64,000 nucleotides of DNA. Source: Paenibacillus_D sp047238105 (GTDB taxonomy: Bacteria > Bacillota > Bacilli > Paenibacillales > Paenibacillaceae). The stretch is from the NCBI RefSeq assembly GCF_047238105.1, contig NZ_JBDFMD010000001.1, positions 682,001 to 746,000 of the forward strand, given 5' to 3'. The notes beneath the pieces were generated by a model. It made no database searches. It was not told where the DNA came from and saw only the letters and a list, made by a program, of their open reading frames with translations. Every line of letters begins with the position of its first letter. Position 1 is the stretch's first letter. Positions 53,132 through 61,106 of this stretch are shown here, one piece after another. Position numbers and translations under genes: made by a program.

Positions 53132-54064
53132 TCAACCTTTCTCTTGTGCCGACAAGACTGACTCAGCCAGTGTCTCCATATATAACGGGTCGGTATTCAG
53201 CATCTCGATCCGTTCCAGCTGCATGTCCAGCTTGGCTGCCACGTCCTTGGCTTCGATGTCGATATCGTACAACACTTCCAGATGATCGGATACGAACCCG
53301 ATCGGCGCGATCAGCACATGTGCGGTCCCTTGCGTCCGCACCTCCTGGAGCGTATCCAGTATATCCGGACCAAGCCAGGGCTCCCGCGTCCGTCCTGCGC
53401 TCTGCCACGTAAACTGCCAGTTCGTCACACCGGCGCCTTCCGCGATGGCCGCCGAACTCGCGAGCAGCTGCTGCGGATACGGATCCTTCATCTCCAGGAT
53501 GCGCTCAGGCAGACTATGGGCACTGAACAATACTTTGACAGCCGATGCCGGCGTCTCTGGTGCAAACTTGGCCAGTCCCGCTTCGACCCTGCTGGTCAGA
53601 GCGGCGATCAGCTTCGGATGGAGATGATACTCTTCCACAAACCGCATCTTCACGCCCTGCCCCGCCGCTGCTTCGCTGGCGCGCTTGATATAGCTGCCGA
53701 CGCTCATCGAGGAGTAATGCGGCGCCAGGACGATGCCTACCGCCTCTTTGATACCGTCGGCAGCCATCGCAGCCACCCCGTCTTCGATGTAAGGCTGGGC
53801 ATGCTTGAGCCCCTGGTAGCAGCGGTAGCGTCCGGGTGCGGTGTGCTCAAGCACCGCCTGCAGTCCGGCGACCTGGGCATCGGTATTCTCCCGCAGCGGA
53901 AACACGCCGCCGACGATCGCTTCGTAGCGTCCCTTCAGATCCGCCAGCATCTCTGGCGTCGGCGGATGGCCGCGGCGGATATGCGTGTAATAGCTCTCGA
54001 TATCATCCAGGCTGGCCGGGGTGCCGTATGACATCACCAAAACTCCGATTGTTGCATCAGACAT
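53132..54064 (-). CDS. hemH: coproporphyrin ferrochelatase (HemH/CpfC)
   Basis: 310 aa. The family fold starts with IGVLVMSYGTP, continues with SYYTHIRRG, APHYSSMSVGSY (iron-binding His) and LFSAHSLPERI, and ends with APIGFVSDHLEVLYDIDIEA (catalytic Glu and His). It inserts iron into coproporphyrin III. ATG 54064 with GAGAGGAG upstream overlaps the hemE stop by 8 nt, giving translational coupling. Order hemE-hemH-hemY equals that of Bacillus. Confidence 0.95.
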   Translation of the reverse strand: MSDATIGVLVMSYGTPASLDDIESYYTHIRRGHPPTPEMLADLKGRYEAIVGGVFPLRENTDAQVAGLQAVLEHTAPGRYRCYQGLKHAQPYIEDGVAAMAADGIKEAVGIVLAPHYSSMSVGSYIKRASEAAAGQGVKMRFVEEYHLHPKLIAALTSRVEAGLAKFAPETPASAVKVLFSAHSLPERILEMKDPYPQQLLASSAAIAEGAGVTNWQFTWQSAGRTREPWLGPDILDTLQEVRTQGTAHVLIAPIGFVSDHLEVLYDIDIEAKDVAAKLDMQLERIEMLNTDPLYMETLAESVLSAQEKG

Positions 54065-55127
54065 GGCGGCTCTCCTCTCTGCTGAGCTGTTTGATCCTGT
54101 CAGCCGAGTAGGCGTGCACATACTCGGTCAGATGGCGCAGCTTGTCCAAGGAAGCTTCCGGGAACAAGCCGTGGCCCAGATTGAAGACATATCCCGGCAC
54201 CTCTAAACCTTGATCGATGATACGGCGGGCCTCCGCCTCAAGCACCGCCTCCGGCGCAGTCAGCAGTACAGGATCCAGATTGCCCTGGATGGCGAACCGG
54301 CCGCCAAGCCGCTTGCGCCCTTCGCGGATCGAGATCCGCCAGTCGACGCCGATCATCTCCGCCTGCAGCTGCCGCAGGCTCGGCAGCAGCTCTCCCGAGC
54401 TGACGCCGGGGAAATAGATCTTCGGTACATCCAGATCGGACAGCTCCCGGAAGATCCGCTCGATCGTCGGCAGCACATACCGTTCGAAGTCATGGGGCGC
54501 CAGCGAGCCTACCCAGCTGTCGAACAGCTGGAACGCCTTGCCGCCGGAGGCGATATGCGCACGAAGATACGTAATGACCATATCTCCAAGCTTATCCATC
54601 AATTGGAACCATACGTCCGGCTCATTGTACATCATCTGTTTGGTGAGCAGATAGTTGCGCGAAGGCCTGCCTTCGATCAGATAGCTGGCGATCGTAAATG
54701 GCGCTCCTGCGAACGTAATCAGAGGCACCTGGAGCTCATCGACCAGAATGCGGATCGTCTCCAGTACGTGAGACAGGTCCCCCTCCACATCGATCGGACG
54801 CAGCCGCTCGACATCGGCTTTTCCCCGGATGGGGTTATGGATGACAGGACCGACGTTCTGAACAATATCAAAATCAATCCCGATCGATGCGACCGGATTC
54901 ATAATATCGGAATAGAGAATAGCCGCGTCCACACCAAGCTTGCGGATCGGCATCATCGTCACTTCGGCTGCCAGCTCCGGCTGCTTGCAAATCTCGAGCA
55001 GCGAGAATTTCTCTTTGATCTTGCGGTAATCCGGATCATAACGTCCTGCCTGACGCATGTACCATACCGGCACGCGGTCCACGTTCTCCCCCCGGCAGGC
55101 CCGAATGAAACGGTCGTTGTAGCTCAT
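54057..55127 (-). CDS. hemE: uroporphyrinogen decarboxylase
   Basis: 356 aa. The signatures VPVWYMRQAGRYDPDY and AFTIASYLIEG-like GAPFTIASYLIEGRPS are diagnostic. It decarboxylates uroporphyrinogen III to coproporphyrinogen III. Catalytic Asp lies in ILYSDIMNP. ATG 55127 has GGGGAAAG upstream; longer frames lack a ribosome site. It is the first gene of the hem operon, with an AT-rich promoter region at 55.13-55.25 kb. Confidence 0.96.
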   Translation of the reverse strand: MSYNDRFIRACRGENVDRVPVWYMRQAGRYDPDYRKIKEKFSLLEICKQPELAAEVTMMPIRKLGVDAAILYSDIMNPVASIGIDFDIVQNVGPVIHNPIRGKADVERLRPIDVEGDLSHVLETIRILVDELQVPLITFAGAPFTIASYLIEGRPSRNYLLTKQMMYNEPDVWFQLMDKLGDMVITYLRAHIASGGKAFQLFDSWVGSLAPHDFERYVLPTIERIFRELSDLDVPKIYFPGVSSGELLPSLRQLQAEMIGVDWRISIREGRKRLGGRFAIQGNLDPVLLTAPEAVLEAEARRIIDQGLEVPGYVFNLGHGLFPEASLDKLRHLTEYVHAYSADRIKQLSREESRHV

Positions 55128-55347
55128 CGACTTTCCCCATTTCTCACGTATTCCCTTCGATTCCATTATGCCCTTTTTGGCTATAGCTAACAACCGTCAA
55201 TAAACGATCTAGTATGACAATAGTTTGACAATCAACAGCCTAACGTCAGATTATAGATCACACGATCCGGCTGTTTAACCCTCGGGAATTGGGTAATAGT
55301 AATCATACTGCAACAAAATATTGCAACTATGGAGAGGAGCGCTGCAC

Positions 55348-55629
55348 ATGACACATCCGCACCTGGAATGGAGCACGCTGGAGGAGATCGCACGAAAACA
55401 TAATTTGCTGTATGAACTCGGCGACAGTGTCGTCATCGGCAATATCTCGTTTTTGCGACCGGAGATGAAGCCCGACCGCATCGAGATCGTCCCGTCCTTT
55501 GGCGGTGGACAGTTCGATCTGAAGATCGAGGACGGCCACTTGTATGCCAATGAGGAACAGCTGCTGCCGCTGATCCACGACAACCGCAAACCCGAGGATG
55601 GCATTACCGATCACCGGACGCTTCACTAA
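55348..55629 (+). CDS. 93-aa hypothetical protein
   Basis: GGAGAGGAG lies 8 nt before ATG 55348. The product is acidic and soluble (HLEWSTLEEIARKHNLLYEL, FGGGQFDLKIEDGHLYA) and looks like a small alpha/beta domain. No family recognised. It is divergent from hemE and ends just before a large stem-loop (55635-55685), so it is probably monocistronic. Confidence 0.65.
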   Translation: MTHPHLEWSTLEEIARKHNLLYELGDSVVIGNISFLRPEMKPDRIEIVPSFGGGQFDLKIEDGHLYANEEQLLPLIHDNRKPEDGITDHRTLH

Positions 55630-55634
55630 AAGAT

Positions 55635-55729
55635 CCCCCAAAAGTGCCGCTTGGCTGCGAAGCTTGCTCCGGTACTTTGCGGGGGCCCCGAAAACATAAA
55701 AATCAAGGCTCCGAAAGGAGTCTTTTTTT
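55635..55729 (+). terminator. stem-loop and terminator after the 93-aa gene
   Basis: CCCCCAAAAGTGCCG (55635-55649) pairs with CGGTACTTTGCGGGGG (55670-55685). A second, smaller hairpin GGCTCC/GGAGTC (55707-55722) has a seven-T tract and acts as the actual terminator. Confidence 0.7.
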
Positions 55730-56224
55730 GCTGGACTCTGAAGAGGTATAATAAACCTAAAAACAAAATCTGCTAACGCAGATTGGCTTGGAGTGCAGAC
55801 ACAATAGCAGCTCTCGGGACAACCACCCCGGCATGAGCCAACTGATTCGGACCAACCATTCAAACGGATTCAAGTGACTTTTTACCCCTGGTTATGGAGC
55901 GTGGCATTCAATCCATCCGGGAGCACAACTTATCCACAAGAGACGAAAATCATAATTTCCTAAACAATAAGAAAAACGCCTAGTGTGGTCCTTAAAGGAC
56001 TGGGAACAGCTTGCTCTCCGAACTGAAAGCAGATGGGAAGAAAAGTGCGTTGCAGCTCTGCGGACGGTCGATTCCGACGCAGCGCGTTTCATTCCGGAGA
56101 AATAGAAGCCAAGTAGATGTGTAAAACATATACGCTTATATTTCAAGAAATCGCTTGTATCTCAAAATAAGCCGGTCCTGTCCTATCGCGATACCGACTT
56201 GCTCACAGGGAGGCCCCAGTCTGT
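55730..56224. repeat. gene-free stretch with a copy of the dispersed repeat
   Basis: No frame here looks protein-coding. From about 56005 to 56150 the sequence resembles the 16.82-16.96 kb copy, including an identical 18-mer at 56078-56095 and a shared AT-rich tail (ATATACGCTTATATTTC). The MFS ribosome site AGGGAGG lies near the right end. Confidence 0.55.
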
Positions 56225-57460
56225 ATGGAACGTTGGAAAATCAATCTTGCGGTGTTGTGGTTCGGCCAGTTTTTGGTCCTGGCTGGCATGACCATGATTA
56301 TCCCCTTTCTCGCCCTCTATCTCCAGCAGGATCTGGGACTGACAGACCCGCATGAGATTGCAGTCTGGTCCGGCGTCATCTTCGCCGGCAACTTCGTCAC
56401 TTCCTTCCTGTTCCAGCCGCTCTGGGGCAAGCTTGCCGACCGTTACGGCCGCAAAGTGATGCTGCTGCGCTCCGGCTTCGGCATGGCGATCGTCATGACG
56501 CTGATGGGCTTTGCGGCCAGCCCGTGGCAGCTGCTGCTGCTGCGGATGCTCAACGGTACGATCTCCGGGTTCAATCCGGCGGCCGTGGCGCTTGTCTCGA
56601 CGACAACACCGAAGGAACGGATGGGGTTCGCGATGGGTACGCTCCAGTCCGGTGCAATCGCAGGTACGATCCTTGGACCGTTCATCGGCGGAGTGATGGC
56701 CGATGCTTTCGGCTTCCGGCCGATCTTTTACATTACGGGCGGACTCCTCTTCCTGGCCACCATGCTGGCCGCATTCCTGGTTCAGGAAAGCTTTGATCGC
56801 GAGAAAGCCGCTTCGCAGCCGCAAGTATCCGTGCTGCAGGGCTTCCGGGAGCTGAGTCACGTCCCGCAGCTGATGGCGCTGTATGGCGTCACGTTCCTCA
56901 TCCAGTTTGCCATGCTCTCTCCGATGCCGCTGATGCCGCTCTACGTTCAGCAGTTGCACGGCTCTGTAGAGAATCTGGCCTTTTGGGCGGGATTCGTCGG
57001 TTCGGTGACGGGGCTGTCCAACCTGATCTCCTCCCCGGTCCTCGGCAGGCTCAGCGACCGGATCGGGGGTGAGCGCATCCTGGGGGTCGCTTTGGTCGGT
57101 TCGGCCATCATGTTCATCCCTCAGGCTTTCGTCACTTCGGTCGGCCAGCTCGTAGTCGTCCGCTTCCTGCTGGGCGTCTTCCTGGGCGGTCTGATCCCTG
57201 CCGTCAACGCCCTGATCCGGCTTAATACACCGGAAGGCATGGAGAGCCGCGCGTTCAGCTTCAATACCAGTACACTTAGTCTCGGCAATATGATCGGTCC
57301 CGTGTTCGGCGGCGCCGTCTCCGGCTTCATCGGTATCGAGGGCGTCTTCCTTATATCGGCCGCGCTTCTGCTGGCCAACGCCGTCTGGGTCCGCAAATCG
57401 CTCGTAAAGCGGGGCGGGAAGCCCGACTTGTCACATCACCGAAAGGAAGAACGCTCATGA
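56225..57460 (+). CDS. MFS multidrug-type exporter
   Basis: 411 aa, 12 spans. Motif A (GKLADRYGRKVMLLRS) and the antiporter motif C-like GTLQSGAIAGTILGPFIGG in span 5 mark a DHA1 drug/H+ antiporter. Its stop overlaps the start of a response regulator gene by 4 nt (ATGA), so exporter, regulator and kinase form one translationally coupled unit. The pump may export the compound sensed, or it may be a separate efflux function (inference). Confidence 0.88.
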   Translation: MERWKINLAVLWFGQFLVLAGMTMIIPFLALYLQQDLGLTDPHEIAVWSGVIFAGNFVTSFLFQPLWGKLADRYGRKVMLLRSGFGMAIVMTLMGFAASPWQLLLLRMLNGTISGFNPAAVALVSTTTPKERMGFAMGTLQSGAIAGTILGPFIGGVMADAFGFRPIFYITGGLLFLATMLAAFLVQESFDREKAASQPQVSVLQGFRELSHVPQLMALYGVTFLIQFAMLSPMPLMPLYVQQLHGSVENLAFWAGFVGSVTGLSNLISSPVLGRLSDRIGGERILGVALVGSAIMFIPQAFVTSVGQLVVVRFLLGVFLGGLIPAVNALIRLNTPEGMESRAFSFNTSTLSLGNMIGPVFGGAVSGFIGIEGVFLISAALLLANAVWVRKSLVKRGGKPDLSHHRKEERS

Positions 57461-58134
57461 AACTGCTAATCATCGAAGACGATCTTCAGCTCTCCAAGAC
57501 GATCTGCGATACGCTGCGCCCCTCTTACGAGACGGCGCAAGCTTACGACGGCGATGAAGGGCTGTATCAGGCCGAGCAAAACATCTACGACGCCATCATC
57601 CTCGACATTATGCTCCCCCATCGCAACGGCTACGAGGTGCTGCGGGAGCTGCGCAGCCGGGGCATCCGCACGCCGGTGCTGATACTGACCGCCAAGGACG
57701 GCATCGACGACAAGCTGAAGGGCTTCCGCGAGGGAGCCGACGACTATCTGGTGAAGCCGTTCCACCGCGAGGAGCTGCTCCTGCGGCTTGAGGCGATCCT
57801 GCGCCGGGCAACGGGCGAATTCAAGGATCAGACGCTCGGCTTCAAGGAGATGAAGCTGAATCTCCTTAACAAGACGGCGACGATTAATGGCGAGGTGCTG
57901 CATCTGAATGGCAAGCAATTCGAGCTGCTCGAATATCTTGTCCATAACAAAAACGCGATCTTGACCAAGGACCAGATCTTCGATCGCATCTGGGGCTTCG
58001 AATCCGAGACCTCGACGACCGTGGTCGAGGTGTATGCCAGCCATCTCCGCAAGCATCTGAAGTCCTCCGGCTACGACCGGTACATCCGCACGTTCCGGGG
58101 CTTAGGCTATATGCTAGGCGACCAGGAGGCCTAG
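57457..58134 (+). CDS. OmpR-family response regulator
   Basis: 225 aa. Receiver domain with the acidic pocket D8/E7 region (LLIIEDD), phosphoacceptor D50 (AIILDIMLP), Thr in LILTAKD and Lys in LVKPF; C-terminal winged helix (about 127-222; LNGKQFELLEYLVHNKNAILTK, VYASHLRKHL, YIRTFRGLGYML). It binds DNA when phosphorylated by the kinase encoded 1 nt downstream. A DNA target is not visible with confidence, but the adjacent VTC-DUF4956-CotH genes are natural candidates. Confidence 0.93.
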   Translation: MKLLIIEDDLQLSKTICDTLRPSYETAQAYDGDEGLYQAEQNIYDAIILDIMLPHRNGYEVLRELRSRGIRTPVLILTAKDGIDDKLKGFREGADDYLVKPFHREELLLRLEAILRRATGEFKDQTLGFKEMKLNLLNKTATINGEVLHLNGKQFELLEYLVHNKNAILTKDQIFDRIWGFESETSTTVVEVYASHLRKHLKSSGYDRYIRTFRGLGYMLGDQEA

Positions 58135-58135
58135 G

Positions 58136-59488
58136 ATGGACCAAAACTTCGTATTCCGCAAGCAAAGGCGGCAATTCACGATCCTTAACTTTATTACATT
58201 CACCCTCATCTTCGCCCTGTTCGCCGTGATCATCCTCAGTCAGGTGCAACGCAGCATGTATTCGCAGACCGATCAGGAGCTGCGTGGCTTCACGGATCGG
58301 GCGGCAGACTTTGGGGGCATCATCCCCGACACGGGCAGCATGCGCGGCGGCGGTCCCCAGGGCGGGAGCGGAGGCGGCGGTCCGCAGGGTGAGGGCCCGG
58401 GCGGCTGGCCGTTCCGCCCGGGAGACGGCTCGATGCCGCCCAGTCCGAGAGTGACAGTGCTGCATTGGGACAAGGACGGTCAGATCATCAACCAGGATCA
58501 GCTCGGCTCCACTCTTTATCAGACGTACTTCAGCGATCTGGCCTACAATCCTCAAGCCGTAGACGAGATCCGTACGATCACGATCCAGGACAGCTATCGC
58601 TATCGGACGCTGATCTACATCAATCCCGAAGCGACGAATGGCGTCTATGCGATGCAACTGCTAATCAACGTCGATGCCGAGGAAGCGGCAGTCGCCAGCT
58701 TCCAGCGTATCCTCATCCTCTGCACGGCGCTGTTCATCCTGCTCTCGATCGTCACGAGTCTGCTGCTGTCGAGCCGCACGATGCGACCGATCCAGCGCTC
58801 CTGGAGCAAGCAGACCGAATTCGTCGAGAACGCCTCGCATGAGCTGCGGACGCCGCTGACGATCATCCAGAACAAGCTGGAGCTGCTCCTCACCTCGCCG
58901 CAGGAGCGGATCGTCGACAAGTTCGAACCGATCGCCGTCAGCCTCTCCGAGACGCGGCGTCTCTCCAAGCTCACAGCCGATCTGCTGACGCTGGCGCGTG
59001 CCGATTCGGCCGAGACGGTACTGGAGAAAAAGAAATTGCCGCTTGAACCCTTCCTTAAGGAAATCTGCGAGCCTTACGCCGAGATCGCCGAAAGTCAGGA
59101 CAAGCACCTGTGGACGTCGCTTGAGCCGGAACTTGTCATCGAGGCCGACCCGGGCCGCTTGCATCAGCTTATGGTGATCCTGCTGGACAACGCGCTCAAA
59201 TATACTGCCGAGGACGACAGCATCGGCGTACTCGCCCGTCGCGACGAGCATCGCCTGCTAATCGAGGTGAGCGATACCGGCATCGGCATCCGTCCCGAAA
59301 ATCTGCAATCGGTGTTTGACCGCTTCTATCGCGAGGACAAGGCGAGGAGCCGTTCTGCCGAGCAAGGCGGCTCCGGGCTTGGCCTCTCCATTGCGCGCTG
59401 GATCGTCGACGCCCACCATGGCACGATCGAAGCCGTCCCCCAGGAGACCAAGGGTATCGTGTTCCGCATCCGCCTGCCATTGCGCTAA
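58136..59488 (+). CDS. sensor histidine kinase with Gly/Pro-rich outer loop
   Basis: 450 aa. Two spans (about 15-36 and 191-211) frame an extracellular segment of ~150 residues containing a Gly/Pro/Gln-rich stretch (about 68-105). There is no HAMP domain: the second span leads almost directly to the HisKA helix with H235 (NASHELRTPLTIIQ). The ATPase domain has the N box (LDNALKYTA), DTGIGI and GGSGLGLSIA. It should phosphorylate the adjacent regulator. AGGAGG precedes the ATG, and a terminator follows. Confidence 0.92.
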   Translation: MDQNFVFRKQRRQFTILNFITFTLIFALFAVIILSQVQRSMYSQTDQELRGFTDRAADFGGIIPDTGSMRGGGPQGGSGGGGPQGEGPGGWPFRPGDGSMPPSPRVTVLHWDKDGQIINQDQLGSTLYQTYFSDLAYNPQAVDEIRTITIQDSYRYRTLIYINPEATNGVYAMQLLINVDAEEAAVASFQRILILCTALFILLSIVTSLLLSSRTMRPIQRSWSKQTEFVENASHELRTPLTIIQNKLELLLTSPQERIVDKFEPIAVSLSETRRLSKLTADLLTLARADSAETVLEKKKLPLEPFLKEICEPYAEIAESQDKHLWTSLEPELVIEADPGRLHQLMVILLDNALKYTAEDDSIGVLARRDEHRLLIEVSDTGIGIRPENLQSVFDRFYREDKARSRSAEQGGSGLGLSIARWIVDAHHGTIEAVPQETKGIVFRIRLPLR

Positions 59489-59498
59489 TACCACAAAC

Positions 59499-59543
59499 AG
59501 GCTGTCCCTCCGTCATATGCAATGACGCCGGGACAGCCTTTTT
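59499..59543 (+). terminator. terminator of the MFS-two-component operon
   Basis: AGGCTGTCCC and GGGACAGCCT with inner CGTCA/TGACG pairs, followed by TTTTT. Confidence 0.9.
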
Positions 59544-59653
59544 CATTTGTCTTCCTCCGGATGACGCTCCGCCATTGTTAAGGTTTCTTTAAGGTGCAAG
59601 ACTATAATTTAATCCATGCCCACCTATCTTACACATGAAATGGAGGACCAGGA

Positions 59654-60355
59654 ATGATCAAGGATCGCAACCCGTATCCGAAGGGCCGGCGCGAGCTGAA
59701 GCACGCCATCACACGGCTCGACTGCCACCTGCTCCGCAGCGGATTGCGGCATGTCATGCGAAGCGACCCCCATGCGGGTCCGGGCGGCACGTATCTGGTA
59801 CGCAGCGTCTACTTTGACAACTTGGACAACAAAGCGCTGATCCAGAAAAAAGAAGGGCTGTACGCGAGGGATAAATACCGGGTTCGGCTCTACGACCACA
59901 ACAGCAATCTCCTCCATCTGGAGAAAAAGAGCAAGCGCAACAATCAAACGTTCAAAGAGAAATGCCGCATCGCGGCGGAGGAGTACGAGCATATGCGGCA
60001 GGGCGACATCGCCTGGATGTCGGAGGATGAACGTCCGCTCATCCGGGAGCTGCATCTGCAGATGCAGCGCTATCAGCTCAAGCCGCTCACCATCGTAGAT
60101 TACGAACGCGAGGTATTCACCTACCCGCACGGCAATGTGCGGGTCACCTTCGACAGCAACATTCGTACAAGCAATCGCAACCACGATCTGCTGAACCCGA
60201 ATGTGCCGATGGCGCCTGCGCTCGAGCCGGATCTCGTCGTGCTGGAGATCAAATATGATGAATACATGCCCGATATCATCAAAAAACTGCTGCAGATCGG
60301 CAACCGGCGCACGGAGGCATACTCCAAATATCAGCTAAGCCGCATGTACAGTTAA
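59654..60355 (+). CDS. VTC-domain polyphosphate-polymerase-like protein
   Basis: 233 aa, a single VTC tunnel domain. Visible basic strand motifs match the family: GRRELKHAI, RSVYFDNLDN, KYRVRLYDH, LHLEKKSKRNN and the late LEIKYDEYMPD with its acidic metal ligands. In yeast Vtc4 this fold polymerises phosphate from ATP. The bacterial domains have intact-looking pockets but are little studied. GGAGG lies 7 nt before ATG 59654. It is followed 36 nt later by a DUF4956 gene and then a CotH gene, a grouping I believe recurs in other bacteria. Confidence 0.88.
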   Translation: MIKDRNPYPKGRRELKHAITRLDCHLLRSGLRHVMRSDPHAGPGGTYLVRSVYFDNLDNKALIQKKEGLYARDKYRVRLYDHNSNLLHLEKKSKRNNQTFKEKCRIAAEEYEHMRQGDIAWMSEDERPLIRELHLQMQRYQLKPLTIVDYEREVFTYPHGNVRVTFDSNIRTSNRNHDLLNPNVPMAPALEPDLVVLEIKYDEYMPDIIKKLLQIGNRRTEAYSKYQLSRMYS

Positions 60356-60391
60356 CGAAGTATTCTAATGTGAATCTGGAGGCGTACTTTC

Positions 60392-61075
60392 ATGGAAACG
60401 ATTACTTTTAATGATATTTTCAAGTCCAACTTTTTGGAGAAAACAAGCAGCTTCTCGCTTATCGATTCCATTGTCGGTTTGCTGGTCGCGTTCGCCGTAG
60501 GCTTGTTCATCTACTTCATCTATAAAAAAAGCTTCACCGGCGTCATCTACTCCCATACCTTCAACATCTCGCTCATCATCATCTCGATGGCAACCGCCCT
60601 GATCATCATGGGCATCTCCTCCAACGTGTTGCTCTCGCTCGGCATGGTAGGCGCGCTCTCGATCGTCCGCTTCCGGACGCCGATCAAAGATCCGATGGAT
60701 CTGGTCTATGTCTTCTGGTCCATCGTCAGCGGCATCCTGTGCGGAGCCGGCTTCATCCCGCTCGTCATCATCGGTTCGATCCTGATCGGCATCGTCATGC
60801 TCGTATTCGTCAACCGGATTACCGTCGAGAATCCGTATCTGCTGATCGTCCGTTACACGGAAGGCAAGCTCGAAAGCTCGCTGGAGCATGTCCTCACGCA
60901 GCATACCCGCAAGCACGCCATGAAGTCCAAGTCGGTCATGCCTGGCGAGGATTATGAGATTACGTACGAAGTGCGGGTCAAGGATAAGGAGGCCGGCTTT
61001 GTCGATACGATTATGAAGATGGATGGCGTCAAATCCGCGGTCATGCTCAGCTACGACGGCAACTTCACAGCTTGA
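60392..61075 (+). CDS. DUF4956 membrane protein
   Basis: 227 aa. Four spans in the N-terminal two thirds (about 22-42, 58-78, 80-98 region and 118-150) with the family signature MVGALSIVRFRTPIKDPMDLVYVFW, then a cytosolic alpha/beta domain (about 155-225) ending in a ferredoxin-like segment. Function unknown, but it is commonly linked to VTC-domain proteins. As the only multi-span partner here, it may conduct or anchor the VTC product (inference). A GGAGG sits 12 nt before the ATG. Confidence 0.85.
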   Translation: METITFNDIFKSNFLEKTSSFSLIDSIVGLLVAFAVGLFIYFIYKKSFTGVIYSHTFNISLIIISMATALIIMGISSNVLLSLGMVGALSIVRFRTPIKDPMDLVYVFWSIVSGILCGAGFIPLVIIGSILIGIVMLVFVNRITVENPYLLIVRYTEGKLESSLEHVLTQHTRKHAMKSKSVMPGEDYEITYEVRVKDKEAGFVDTIMKMDGVKSAVMLSYDGNFTA

Positions 61076-61106
61076 TGACCGGATGCTTGAAAGGAGGGAT
61101 AACTCG

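Noticed and set aside
51788..53161. Plus-strand frame of 457 codons opposite hemY
   Set aside because: Shadow of the well-supported hemY coding region.
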